Part shown: piece after piece, positions 1 to 7,141 of the stretch
How the letters are laid out: the number at the start of each line of letters is the position of its first letter
How positions within the stretch are numbered: the stretch's first letter is position 1
Source: CAZSWS01 sp964610765
GTDB taxonomy: Bacteria > Bacteroidota > Bacteroidia > Bacteroidales > Tannerellaceae
NCBI GenBank assembly: GCA_964610765.1
Contig: CAZSWS010000060.1
Span: 1 to 19,100 of the forward strand
Reading direction: 5' to 3'
DNA length: 19,100 bases
Notes under the pieces: model-generated
What the model was told of the DNA's origin: nothing
Databases searched by the model: none
What the model saw: only the letters and a program-made list of their open reading frames with translations
Position numbers and translations under genes: made by a program

Positions 1-37
1 GTCTTAATCCTTATTTTACTGGATGATGGTCTCTGAC
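1..37 (-). CRISPR. Terminal (leader-proximal) CRISPR repeat at window edge
   Basis: One 37-bp unit lies at the left edge, just downstream of cas2. On the minus strand it begins GTCAGAGACC and ends GGATTAAGAC, so its ends are complementary (GTC/GAC), as in many type III repeats. The 3' end ATTAAGAC would give an 8-nt crRNA 5' tag of the usual ATTGAAAC-like kind. Only one copy is inside the window, so calling it a repeat rests on its form, its place beside cas2 and the leader, and the leftward leader promoter. The array itself would continue to the left of position 1. The exact boundaries are uncertain by a few bases. Confidence 0.7.
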
Positions 38-199
38 AGGTGTATTTGTATTGTTCTTATTTTGAGTGCATTAATTCTTTGTTTTTTCAATCTTTTATAA
101 AAAAAATAAGAAAATAATGTGCGAATTTGGGGCTGCAAAGATAGTTTTATTTTTCAATATTTCAAAGAGCGTTTTTTTAAGTGAGAAAGTTGACTGACT
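38..199 (-). promoter_or_regulatory. CRISPR leader
   Basis: This AT-rich, gene-free stretch separates the cas2 stop codon from the putative first repeat. It contains long A/T runs and a perfect Bacteroidota promoter pointing at the array (136-166). It therefore fits a leader that drives pre-crRNA transcription leftward and directs new spacers to the cas2 side of the array. I see no strong terminator between cas2 and the leader; a weak 5-bp stem at 186-201 has no T-run after it. Confidence 0.6.
136..166 (-). promoter_or_regulatory. Leader promoter for pre-crRNA
   Basis: On the minus strand the sequence reads TTTG (166-163), exactly 19 nt, then TATCTTTG (143-136). This matches the Bacteroidota primary sigma factor consensus, TTTG at -33 and TAnnTTTG at -7, with ideal spacing. 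Transcription would start near 130 and run left through the leader into the repeat at 37-1. The site settles the direction of the array and means crRNA need not depend on read-through from the cas operon. Confidence 0.7.
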
Positions 200-682
200 T
201 TAAAAAAAGAGTGTGTTTCTGCTATGTGTGATGATATCTATATCAATTGTTTTTCCAATAACTTTCATGGAGTTTAATAAGTCTGTTGATATAGGTACAA
301 TTAGAATACTGTCTTCATTATCATATAGAGATTGAACTTCAGTTAGGTCATCTTTAATTTGGTTATACTTTGTATTATCTAAATCGGCTAAATAAATAGA
401 CTTTTGAACACGGGTACATCCTTTCTTTATTAGATATTTTGCAATCTGATAACGTACCTTATTATCTTCAATATCATACATTACGAAAAACAACATATTA
501 CCAGGTTTTCTATTTTGTGAGTTTATAATTCGCATAACTTCTTCAATACGCTTTTCAATGGAAGGTATAGCATTTAAGTCATTTGGGAGACGGTTAGGTA
601 CTACTGAGCCCGATATTCCTGCATGTTTGATTTTACGCAGGGTATCAAAGAATGATAAAGGTTCTTTTTTCTTTTTTTTCAT
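200..682 (-). CDS. cas2: CRISPR-associated protein Cas2 with N-terminal extension
   Basis: Cas2 forms the dimer that bridges two Cas1 dimers in the spacer integration complex. The Cas2 ferredoxin fold starts at about residue 63 (MLFFVMYDIEDNKVR). It continues through helix 1 (YQIAKYLIKKG) and the strand RVQKSIYLAD (91-100), to ILIVPIS near 127-132. D70 is the usual metal-site Asp of beta-1. At 160 aa it is far longer than ordinary 85-100 aa Cas2 proteins, because about 62 lysine-rich residues precede the core. In-frame Met50 and Met63 could serve as alternative starts. I kept the first Met because it lies 11 bp after the upstream stop, matching the tight operon spacing. It is the last gene before the leader. 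Confidence 0.93.
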   Translation of the reverse strand: MKKKKKEPLSFFDTLRKIKHAGISGSVVPNRLPNDLNAIPSIEKRIEEVMRIINSQNRKPGNMLFFVMYDIEDNKVRYQIAKYLIKKGCTRVQKSIYLADLDNTKYNQIKDDLTEVQSLYDNEDSILIVPISTDLLNSMKVIGKTIDIDIITHSRNTLFF

Positions 683-693
683 GAAACATTTGA

Positions 694-1710
694 CTAGTTA
701 CTATAGTATAAAAGGAAGCTTTCTATTAAATCTGACATAAGATCGTTTATTTCTGTTGATGTACCTGTTCGAGTAGACTTGACAACTGTAAATCCTTTTT
801 TACCATAAAATAGATTGATTTCAGCTTGTCTTACTCCAATTCGTATTTGTATCTTTTTCCCATAGCTGATATTAGTTATAGCTGGCACAATTGCTCCAGT
901 TTCCTCAATAAACTTTTTAAGGTCGGCTATAATCTCATTTAGCTGCTCTGGTACATAGGGCATCGGCTTTTTCAGTTGTTTCAACTTAGGGTGTAAAATA
1001 GATTTAATATTCTGCATTGTATCTTCACTAATTATAGATGTTTTAGGTTCAGAGTTGATAGCTAGAGCTACTTTATCTTCATTGTCCTGAGTATGCTTCA
1101 TTTCAAATAATGCAGCTGGGTTATTAATATCAATAAAGGAGTTTAAATCAACTGCAGTTGCTTCAGGGTTGTAATATATATCAGGATCAATGCTGATAAA
1201 GCAAGCACGGGCAGCATCAGAGGTTTTGGTGTCAACCACTTGTTCAATGTGATAAGTAATTGAAAACTGCTTCACGAAAGTTTTGTAAAATAGAGAGTAT
1301 AGTCCAGCGTCCATGCATCGTTCTTGCAGTCGAAACAATACTTTCAATCCATCTTCACCTGGTGAAGCAAAGCTCATGACTACTCGTCCGTCTTCTTCAA
1401 TCTTTCTTCTTATCTCAGCTAAGGATAACTCTTTCTCCGAAAGATTATCAATGTCAACAACGAAATATTCTATATAACCGAAATTTTCAGTTTTCCTATA
1501 TGGAGGATTGAAATGAGCACAAACAAAGTAAGGCAATTGCTTTTTAAGGAGTGAGTACTGCTTACTGTCAATGGCTCTAACAATCCTTAGTTGTCTTATT
1601 TGTGAGATAATAGCCTGCTTAGGTGAACGAATGCTATGATAGAGATAATCAAGATTAAGCTTTTTTAGCTCATCATCAGGCTTAGTAATTTTACTTCCAG
1701 CTAATAGCAT
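694..1710 (-). CDS. VirE-N/BT4734-like AEP primase-polymerase (CAPP candidate)
   Basis: This 338-aa protein has the features of archaeo-eukaryotic primase (AEP) proteins of the VirE N-terminal/BT4734 type. These include a hydrophobic strand ending in a DxD metal motif (VVDID, 84-88), a loop SPGEDGLKVLF (116-126) corresponding to the S-x-G-x-G-h/K motif, and VDTKTSDAARACFIS (159-173), like the third AEP motif. Residues about 30-195 form this domain. Residues 255-338 form a separate alpha/beta C-terminal domain that I do not recognise. AEP proteins encoded beside cas1-cas2 are known as CRISPR-associated primase-polymerases, proposed to act on DNA intermediates during spacer capture. Its place between cas1 and cas2 supports that role. 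Priming and polymerase activity here are inferred. There is no reverse transcriptase domain. Confidence 0.75.
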   Translation of the reverse strand: MLLAGSKITKPDDELKKLNLDYLYHSIRSPKQAIISQIRQLRIVRAIDSKQYSLLKKQLPYFVCAHFNPPYRKTENFGYIEYFVVDIDNLSEKELSLAEIRRKIEEDGRVVMSFASPGEDGLKVLFRLQERCMDAGLYSLFYKTFVKQFSITYHIEQVVDTKTSDAARACFISIDPDIYYNPEATAVDLNSFIDINNPAALFEMKHTQDNEDKVALAINSEPKTSIISEDTMQNIKSILHPKLKQLKKPMPYVPEQLNEIIADLKKFIEETGAIVPAITNISYGKKIQIRIGVRQAEINLFYGKKGFTVVKSTRTGTSTEINDLMSDLIESFLLYYSN

Positions 1711-1740
1711 ATAGATAACTTTTGGTATTAAATAATTCCT

Positions 1741-2721
1741 TTAACAAAATGCTTTGAATTTTTGCGCTAAATCTTGAGCGTAGAGGAAGAGTTGATATGA
1801 ACGAGAGCGTGTGACGCCTTTAATATTAACTACTTCTTCCATGTAATCATTTAGAGATTGAATAAGCACTCTTTTTCCTAACGCTTCTAGCCAATATGAA
1901 CCATCCTTTTTTATAGAATAAAACTCTTCACTGATAATGTTTTGGCCAATTAAGTTAAATACAACGTAATCAACCCAAACTCTATATATTTCAATGATGT
2001 CATAGACAAGTACAGGTCTGTTATAATCATCTCGGTGCAGCACTCCAATATATGGGTCTATACCTGTTTTTATCAATGTACCTTCTATTTTCCCATATAA
2101 AATGCCATATCCATAGTTTAGAAAAGCATTCGGTACGTCTAAAGCCGGATGTTGCGAACGCTTATCAAAACGAAATTTCTCAGGAAGAAAATGGTTCATC
2201 GTTTCAAAATAGATTTTTGAAGCAGCTCCTTCCCAGCCTCGAAGAGTTGGGGCTACATCCGAGATTACTTCTCCTTCTGTAGTTTTTAGCTTAATCCGAT
2301 AGTCTTCCAGCTTATTGATTGCCTGCTTTACTTTCTTACTCGTTGCTTCATTGTCAACATGCATAATAAGTAGCAATGCTTGTTGATTCTCAATTTTTTG
2401 ACGAATAATACTCTTTATCCATTCAACAGCATCTTTTGAGAAAGTAAAATTAACTTGTCCCTTTCGGATAGTGGAAATGGATCCGTACTTCGGACTCCAT
2501 AAGCGGCCAACGGGTGAACCGGATCTATCCATAAAAAGAACTTCTATCTCGTTTTCTATAGCTAGTAGAATAGCGTCACTTGTAATTTGCGCCCCTTTAC
2601 TAATTTGGATAGCGTGGATTCCTTTTGCCGGTATACGTTGTTTGCCATCCTTATGAGTAATAACAAACCCTTCATTGTCTCGGTTGATAGAAGTCCCAAA
2701 TGTGTTAACAATAAGCTCCAT
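1741..2721 (-). CDS. cas1: CRISPR-associated integrase Cas1
   Basis: Cas1 is the metal-dependent integrase that inserts new spacers at the leader-proximal repeat. The 326-aa length is normal. The N-terminal beta domain (about 1-85) includes the typical VLFMDRSGSPVGRLW segment (61-75). The alpha-helical catalytic domain carries the three metal-site regions: E164 in RGWEGAAS (161-168), H229 in GVLHRDDYNRP, and D241/E244 in LVYDIIEIYR. All look intact, so the protein should be active. It is not fused to a reverse transcriptase, unlike many type III Cas1 proteins. It lies 16 bp after the helicase stop and 30 bp before the primase-like gene. Confidence 0.97.
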   Translation of the reverse strand: MELIVNTFGTSINRDNEGFVITHKDGKQRIPAKGIHAIQISKGAQITSDAILLAIENEIEVLFMDRSGSPVGRLWSPKYGSISTIRKGQVNFTFSKDAVEWIKSIIRQKIENQQALLLIMHVDNEATSKKVKQAINKLEDYRIKLKTTEGEVISDVAPTLRGWEGAASKIYFETMNHFLPEKFRFDKRSQHPALDVPNAFLNYGYGILYGKIEGTLIKTGIDPYIGVLHRDDYNRPVLVYDIIEIYRVWVDYVVFNLIGQNIISEEFYSIKKDGSYWLEALGKRVLIQSLNDYMEEVVNIKGVTRSRSYQLFLYAQDLAQKFKAFC

Positions 2722-2737
2722 GGTTGAGTTTTAATGT

Positions 2738-4222
2738 TTATTGAATAAAAAAATCATTCACTATATGCACCTTCGTTTTAGCTCTAGTCATGGCTGTATA
2801 TACCCATTGGTAACTAGCTTGTGTCGGATTTAAGGTGATGTTTCTAGGGATATCTAAGAATACATGATTCCACTCTCCTCCTTGAGCTTTATGGCAGGTG
2901 AGTGCGTAGCCATAAGAGGCACGCAGTGCATTAAGAAACGGATCATATAGCATATGTTCTTTAAACATAGTGCTTTTTTGTTTGATACCTTGTTTCCTCA
3001 TTCTTTGATAAAAGTCAATAAAGAGCCACTTTTGTTGTTCAGCGTTAAGATTCGGCTCGTTACTATATATCAAGTCTTCTAAAACTAGTTGAGTGTAAAT
3101 TTTCTGTGTAAATAATTCCTTTACCTCAATTTTACGAAAACTAAATCCAGCTTGTTGAGTAATATTTTTATTAACTTGTTCAACTGTGACCATATCTCCA
3201 TTCATCAATCCGGAAATGTAGTTGTTTTGTGTAACAAGCAGTAAATCTCCTTCTTGTATCTTACCTGTTTTCCCAAAAGCAGGGCGTAGGATATCCGTGA
3301 GTTCATTGCATTTTCTATTTGAGCGACAGATCATTGTCGCTTCATTAAAGCCTTTCTCTTTTACTTTTTGGATATAGGCATTAATTAGTGAAACAGCGTC
3401 CGGATAAATAATAATATCTTTATATCCTTTTAGTGGAAGATTACCCCATTTAACTTTGGGAACCGAATGATAGAGTCTTCTAATCTTGCCGGCAGCATGG
3501 ATAATATCATTGTCTTTAGATTGCCTCATTATTTGAGTCAGTTCTATTTCTGTAGGCGTAATTCGGTATTCTGATTTAAAATATTCGGGGTGTAAGGCAG
3601 GAGAAATTTTTTGTGTGATAGGAGGTAACTGGCAGATATCTCCTACAAAAATAAACTTACCTTTTGGATTGTAATCCAACATATCTTTGAGTAGCCGCCC
3701 ACTTCCAAACATAGCTTGTGTAACTATAGGATTTTCAATATCAGCAATCATCGAAGACTCATCAATAATATATAACTTCTTTTCTTTTAGTTTGTCATTA
3801 GCTAAAGGTGTTAATTCAAACTTAAGATATAACTGCCCGGTCTTATCAGCAGCATTTTGTTCTATATGCAGGGTGACCTGCTCTAAATCCTGATTAAAGT
3901 CTGTATATTGATAAATACCGCTATGAATCGTTTCGGCTTTAACTTCTGTGACATTTGATAATATTTTGGCTGCTCTGCCGGTTGAAGCCCAAAGGTTATA
4001 ATTTATTTTCTGCTCTTTTAGTACGGTAATTAGCTCTTTCATTAAAGTCGTCTTACCTGTTCCGGCATAGCCCTTCAAGATGAAAACACGTTCATCATTA
4101 TTAATAAACTGAGTCAGTAAATCCAGTGCGTGTTGTTGCTGGTTTGTCAATTTTATTCTCATACGTGAATCGTTGTTATTTGGCGCAATGGCATTCAATA
4201 CTGTCCGGCTTTTTATTTTCAT
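2738..4222 (-). CDS. RecD2/Pif1-like superfamily 1B DNA helicase
   Basis: A 494-aa ATP-dependent helicase. Visible motifs are Walker A GYAGTGKTTL (51-60), Walker B LYIIDESSM (150-158), motif III VGDICQLPP (193-201), an LTQIMRQS segment (228-235), and a UvrD-C2-type C-terminus with LTCHKAQGGEW (441-451) and VYTAMTRAK (474-482). This order is that of RecD2/Pif1-type 5'-3' helicases. There is no long N-terminal domain as in full RecD2. It sits directly ahead of cas1 in the same operon, which suggests a role in making or processing spacer precursors or in filling in integration sites, though that is inference. Met21 is a possible alternative start. The 54-bp gap upstream is the largest in the operon. 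Confidence 0.88.
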   Translation of the reverse strand: MKIKSRTVLNAIAPNNNDSRMRIKLTNQQQHALDLLTQFINNDERVFILKGYAGTGKTTLMKELITVLKEQKINYNLWASTGRAAKILSNVTEVKAETIHSGIYQYTDFNQDLEQVTLHIEQNAADKTGQLYLKFELTPLANDKLKEKKLYIIDESSMIADIENPIVTQAMFGSGRLLKDMLDYNPKGKFIFVGDICQLPPITQKISPALHPEYFKSEYRITPTEIELTQIMRQSKDNDIIHAAGKIRRLYHSVPKVKWGNLPLKGYKDIIIYPDAVSLINAYIQKVKEKGFNEATMICRSNRKCNELTDILRPAFGKTGKIQEGDLLLVTQNNYISGLMNGDMVTVEQVNKNITQQAGFSFRKIEVKELFTQKIYTQLVLEDLIYSNEPNLNAEQQKWLFIDFYQRMRKQGIKQKSTMFKEHMLYDPFLNALRASYGYALTCHKAQGGEWNHVFLDIPRNITLNPTQASYQWVYTAMTRAKTKVHIVNDFFIQ

Positions 4223-4276
4223 AGCTTTAGATAACTTGACGAAGAAATAGGACTTGTTTCATAACCTTGGGTCTTT

Positions 4277-4633
4277 TTATAGGTAATTTCTAAAACGTCT
4301 AAATTCAAAAAAAACCTCCTTGCTGTTTTCTTTTTCATCTACCATTCGTTTGGTGGTTGAGGAAATACATGGAATTTGATGCATCTTAAGCTTTTCGATA
4401 AGTGAAAAAGAGAATGTCATCTCTCCCATGATATGTACGGTGCAGTTCTTTTTCACATTCATTTGAAGAATCAACTGTAGATACTCCTCGCTAAGTAGAT
4501 TAATATAGTCTTCGTCTCCCGAAGGGTCAATCGAAGGGAACGATATATCCTTTATCTCCCCATAAGCTTTGGCTGCAGAGAGCTGTTCTACCGACCAAGA
4601 CACTGATGGATGATTTGTTAAGTTAATTAACAT
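4277..4633 (-). CDS. Small CRISPR-associated protein, possible ring nuclease
   Basis: This 118-aa protein has no family name I can give with confidence. It begins with a hydrophobic strand and polar turn (LINLTNHPS, 2-10), then VEQLSAAKAYGEI (15-27). A second strand and loop, VHIMGEMTFSFSLI (66-79), leads into IPCISSTTKRMVDE (87-100). The plan of strand, SHP/NHP-like turn, Gln-rich helix and a later strand with a Gly-containing loop resembles the small Rossmann-like proteins Csx15, Csx16 and Csx20, which degrade cyclic oligoadenylate. Its start overlaps the end of the CARF-HEPN gene by 11 bp, implying translational coupling to a cOA effector. A role in cOA turnover or effector control is therefore a reasonable inference, not shown by a diagnostic motif. 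Confidence 0.7.
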   Translation of the reverse strand: MLINLTNHPSVSWSVEQLSAAKAYGEIKDISFPSIDPSGDEDYINLLSEEYLQLILQMNVKKNCTVHIMGEMTFSFSLIEKLKMHQIPCISSTTKRMVDEKENSKEVFFEFRRFRNYL

Positions 4634-5993
4634 GATTGATTGCGTCTAAGATTTCAATACAGGCTTGATAAGGAATGTCAAATTCGTCTCTGATTTTTTC
4701 TGCTGATTTATCTCCTTTTCCATGGTTGAGCGTGTTTCTATTATCAGATAAAGTCCAAAAATGCTTTCTGACTTTTTTTATCCAATGCAATTGGAGAATT
4801 TCTTCAGTCATATGTTTATATACTTTTAAATCTCTTTGGAAGTTATTAGGGATATCCTTTTCATCAATACTTAAGATGCTGCTTATGTATAGCCTAAAGT
4901 CTTTTTCTCTTTCTTTTTTTCTTTTTTTCTCTTTCTTTTTTTCTTCACTGGTCAGATCTTCCCAATGTAAGGGTGCTTCCTCTTTATATGGATTTTTCTC
5001 TATCAGTATATTGCAAATGAGCGTGATGATATATTCTTGTCCTAAAGTGTAAGCTTGTTGGGTCAAATTATATTTAACGGCCCAATCTATAGCGGCCCGA
5101 ATGTTTTTATCAGAATCTTCACTTACAAAATATTTAATATCTTCTTCTATTTTTTTTAGTAGCCTCTTTTCTGCTTTCGTTATAAGCTCCTCTTCTTTCA
5201 CCATATTGAGACTTTCTCTAATCTCTTTAATGAATTTCCCACTTCGTATATCGCTCATTCGACAGGTAAGAAGATAGTCATCGAACAATGCCATATTACG
5301 ATTGAGTGTATTTATTGCTGCATCTATTTTTCTTTGACTTTTAGTTTGTCCTTTATTTTGGTAAGGTAGCTGAATAGCATTGCTTATAGAACCAACCTTT
5401 CCAAACTCAATAAAGTTACTTGCAGTTTGGTTTAATTCTTGTAGCCGCGCAATTCCAGTTAGATCAATAATAGGCGCACTACCTGGATCTGGGTTTTGAG
5501 ATGCATTTGCAGCTTCAAAAGCACCATAATAAACTGCAGCAAGAGTAGTTTCTTTCATAGTTCTGGCGAAGTTGAACAAAACCGTGGAGAATAAAGGGAT
5601 TGACCGAAAGGCATGCGTAACATCAAAATAGATTTCATCTTGAAATTTTAATTTACTATACACCTTTTCAAAAATCTCCCATATTTCATCCTCGTTAAAA
5701 CCTTCAGGGATCAATACTTTTTCAACTGGTGGTTTAAGGTCCGTTTTATTTTTCAATGTTTCTTCTAAACCAACCACTCCCATCTGATGTCCATCGTTTA
5801 GCCAGTTTTTTTCTTCTGATTTTTCAGTGAGGAAAATCAGAATCTGATCACTCTCTTTCCAATCTTTACATAGAATACCTATTAATGCTTCTTGTACGAA
5901 CCGAACAGGTTTACTTCTTTCTCCACTAAAGGAGTACTGAACCATTGTATAATTAGTTGTACCTAGAAAAGATATAAATACTTTGCGACTCAT
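4623..5993 (-). CDS. CARF-HEPN RNase of the Csx1/TM1812 (TIGR02221) type
   Basis: A 456-aa cOA-activated ribonuclease candidate. The N-terminal CARF domain opens with KVFISFLGTTNY (4-15) and has the DxTH motif in YFDVTHAFRSIP (122-133), typical of the DxTHG/TM1812 group. The C-terminal HEPN domain carries the catalytic R-X4-H motif as RNTLNH (R419 to H424) in a helical context, so it should be active. Residues 350-365 form a strongly charged Lys/Glu/Arg stretch encoded by long A-runs, probably a flexible linker in the HEPN part. Csx1-family dimers cleave single-stranded RNA when cA4 or cA6 binds between the CARF domains. The gene follows the Card1-like gene by 4 bp. Confidence 0.9.
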   Translation of the reverse strand: MSRKVFISFLGTTNYTMVQYSFSGERSKPVRFVQEALIGILCKDWKESDQILIFLTEKSEEKNWLNDGHQMGVVGLEETLKNKTDLKPPVEKVLIPEGFNEDEIWEIFEKVYSKLKFQDEIYFDVTHAFRSIPLFSTVLFNFARTMKETTLAAVYYGAFEAANASQNPDPGSAPIIDLTGIARLQELNQTASNFIEFGKVGSISNAIQLPYQNKGQTKSQRKIDAAINTLNRNMALFDDYLLTCRMSDIRSGKFIKEIRESLNMVKEEELITKAEKRLLKKIEEDIKYFVSEDSDKNIRAAIDWAVKYNLTQQAYTLGQEYIITLICNILIEKNPYKEEAPLHWEDLTSEEKKKEKKRKKEREKDFRLYISSILSIDEKDIPNNFQRDLKVYKHMTEEILQLHWIKKVRKHFWTLSDNRNTLNHGKGDKSAEKIRDEFDIPYQACIEILDAINHVN

Positions 5994-5997
5994 AATT

Positions 5998-7122
5998 TTA
6001 CTTTGGATTAATGTTAAACAATTCGTGATTCAATAATAAGAATAGCATGGTGGCAGGATCTTGTCCGAGCATCTCTTGACTGAAACTGAAATGGAGGATA
6101 TCATAGTCCTTGCATTTTTCTATGGCTTTAGGCGCAAGCTTTCCTTCTGTGATTAAAATGGCCTTGCTACCCATGCCCCCATAATTCTTTACCGCACTAT
6201 TGAATTTGTCAATATCTGTATTGTTGTAGACTTGCGTTTTGCATTCAACAAATAAGAGTTTTGTTCCTGTATCTACAATAATGTCAATCTCGTTTTTAGG
6301 AAGCTCTTTTGGGTTGGGTCTATTCTTCGTTGGAAACAAACAGTTCATCCGTATCTCTTTTTGTTTGTCCCATTTAGCAAGCACCGTAGCTACTTCATAT
6401 TCGAACCAACCGGTATTCAAGAGTAGCTGCCGGATATGTGGAGAAGAAAGACGCTCTGAAAAAACTTTTCCTTTTTTGTTTTTCAGATGAATAACAAAGG
6501 CATCGCTTGATGAATCCCATTGAAGTGAAGATCCTACCTTTGTGGTTGACATGGATGTGCTCGGATTTTTCTCAAAGGGCTTGGTGACTTCATAAAATTC
6601 CGAATGATTAAAACTGCGCAGCCTCTTTACCTTACTAAGCATCTGTAAATCTTGTTTCGTGTAGTCCTTAAATGCCGTGTAGTCTGTCAGAGGATTTCCA
6701 TATAATCGGAACAGAACATCCATCTCAAATTCCACCAAATGATTGATCCCGGTAGAAAAGTCCCATACCCTGCAGTTTTGATCAATATAAACAACCGTTG
6801 CCTGTTCTAGCTTACTGAAAAAAGTAAAAAAAGCAAGTGCCCAAGGTTTGGTTCCGCCGGATACGTTGACAGAAACCGTATCAGTCTTTCTTACTTTAGC
6901 GGCACAATCCTCCGCTACTTTTAAGATTGCCGTCAAGTCAACCGGATCGAGTAGTCTGAATGTCACTGAAGTGCTGGTTGGTACTTCGGTGGCAATTCGT
7001 TCAGCCTCTTCTCGAGTCTGCTCCGAATGAATCAGAATCACTTGTTCCGGATCAAACGTCTGGATTCCCAAATAGATAGGTAGAGGCTGACCACCTACTA
7101 AAGCGATATGAGTCTTTGTCAT
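5998..7122 (-). CDS. card1: Card1/Can2-like CARF nuclease
   Basis: A 374-aa protein with the Card1/Can2 (DUF1887) layout. The N-terminal CARF domain starts HIALVGGQPLPIYLGIQ (5-21) and has the ligand loop VNVSGGTKPWAL (85-96). The C-terminal PD-(D/E)XK nuclease domain shows GWFEYEVATVLAKW (238-251, helix with the Glu), NEIDIIV (277-283, with D280) and LLFVECKTQ (289-297, with E293 and K295). Known Card1/Can2 enzymes are switched on by cA4 to cut single-stranded DNA and RNA or to nick DNA, causing arrest or dormancy. All the catalytic residues appear present. The gene lies between the RAMP genes and the HEPN effector, so the operon encodes two distinct cOA-activated outputs. Confidence 0.92.
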   Translation of the reverse strand: MTKTHIALVGGQPLPIYLGIQTFDPEQVILIHSEQTREEAERIATEVPTSTSVTFRLLDPVDLTAILKVAEDCAAKVRKTDTVSVNVSGGTKPWALAFFTFFSKLEQATVVYIDQNCRVWDFSTGINHLVEFEMDVLFRLYGNPLTDYTAFKDYTKQDLQMLSKVKRLRSFNHSEFYEVTKPFEKNPSTSMSTTKVGSSLQWDSSSDAFVIHLKNKKGKVFSERLSSPHIRQLLLNTGWFEYEVATVLAKWDKQKEIRMNCLFPTKNRPNPKELPKNEIDIIVDTGTKLLFVECKTQVYNNTDIDKFNSAVKNYGGMGSKAILITEGKLAPKAIEKCKDYDILHFSFSQEMLGQDPATMLFLLLNHELFNINPK

Positions 7123-7141
7123 GCTACTTTGAGGTTTTTTA

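Noticed and set aside
186..201. Hairpin AAAGT/ACTTT after cas2 as a terminator
   Set aside because: Only five base pairs and no T-run downstream on the minus strand.
1741..2721. Possible reverse transcriptase-Cas1 association, common in type III
   Set aside because: No RT motifs (for example YxDD) in cas1 or its neighbours; the nearby polymerase-like gene has AEP, not RT, features.
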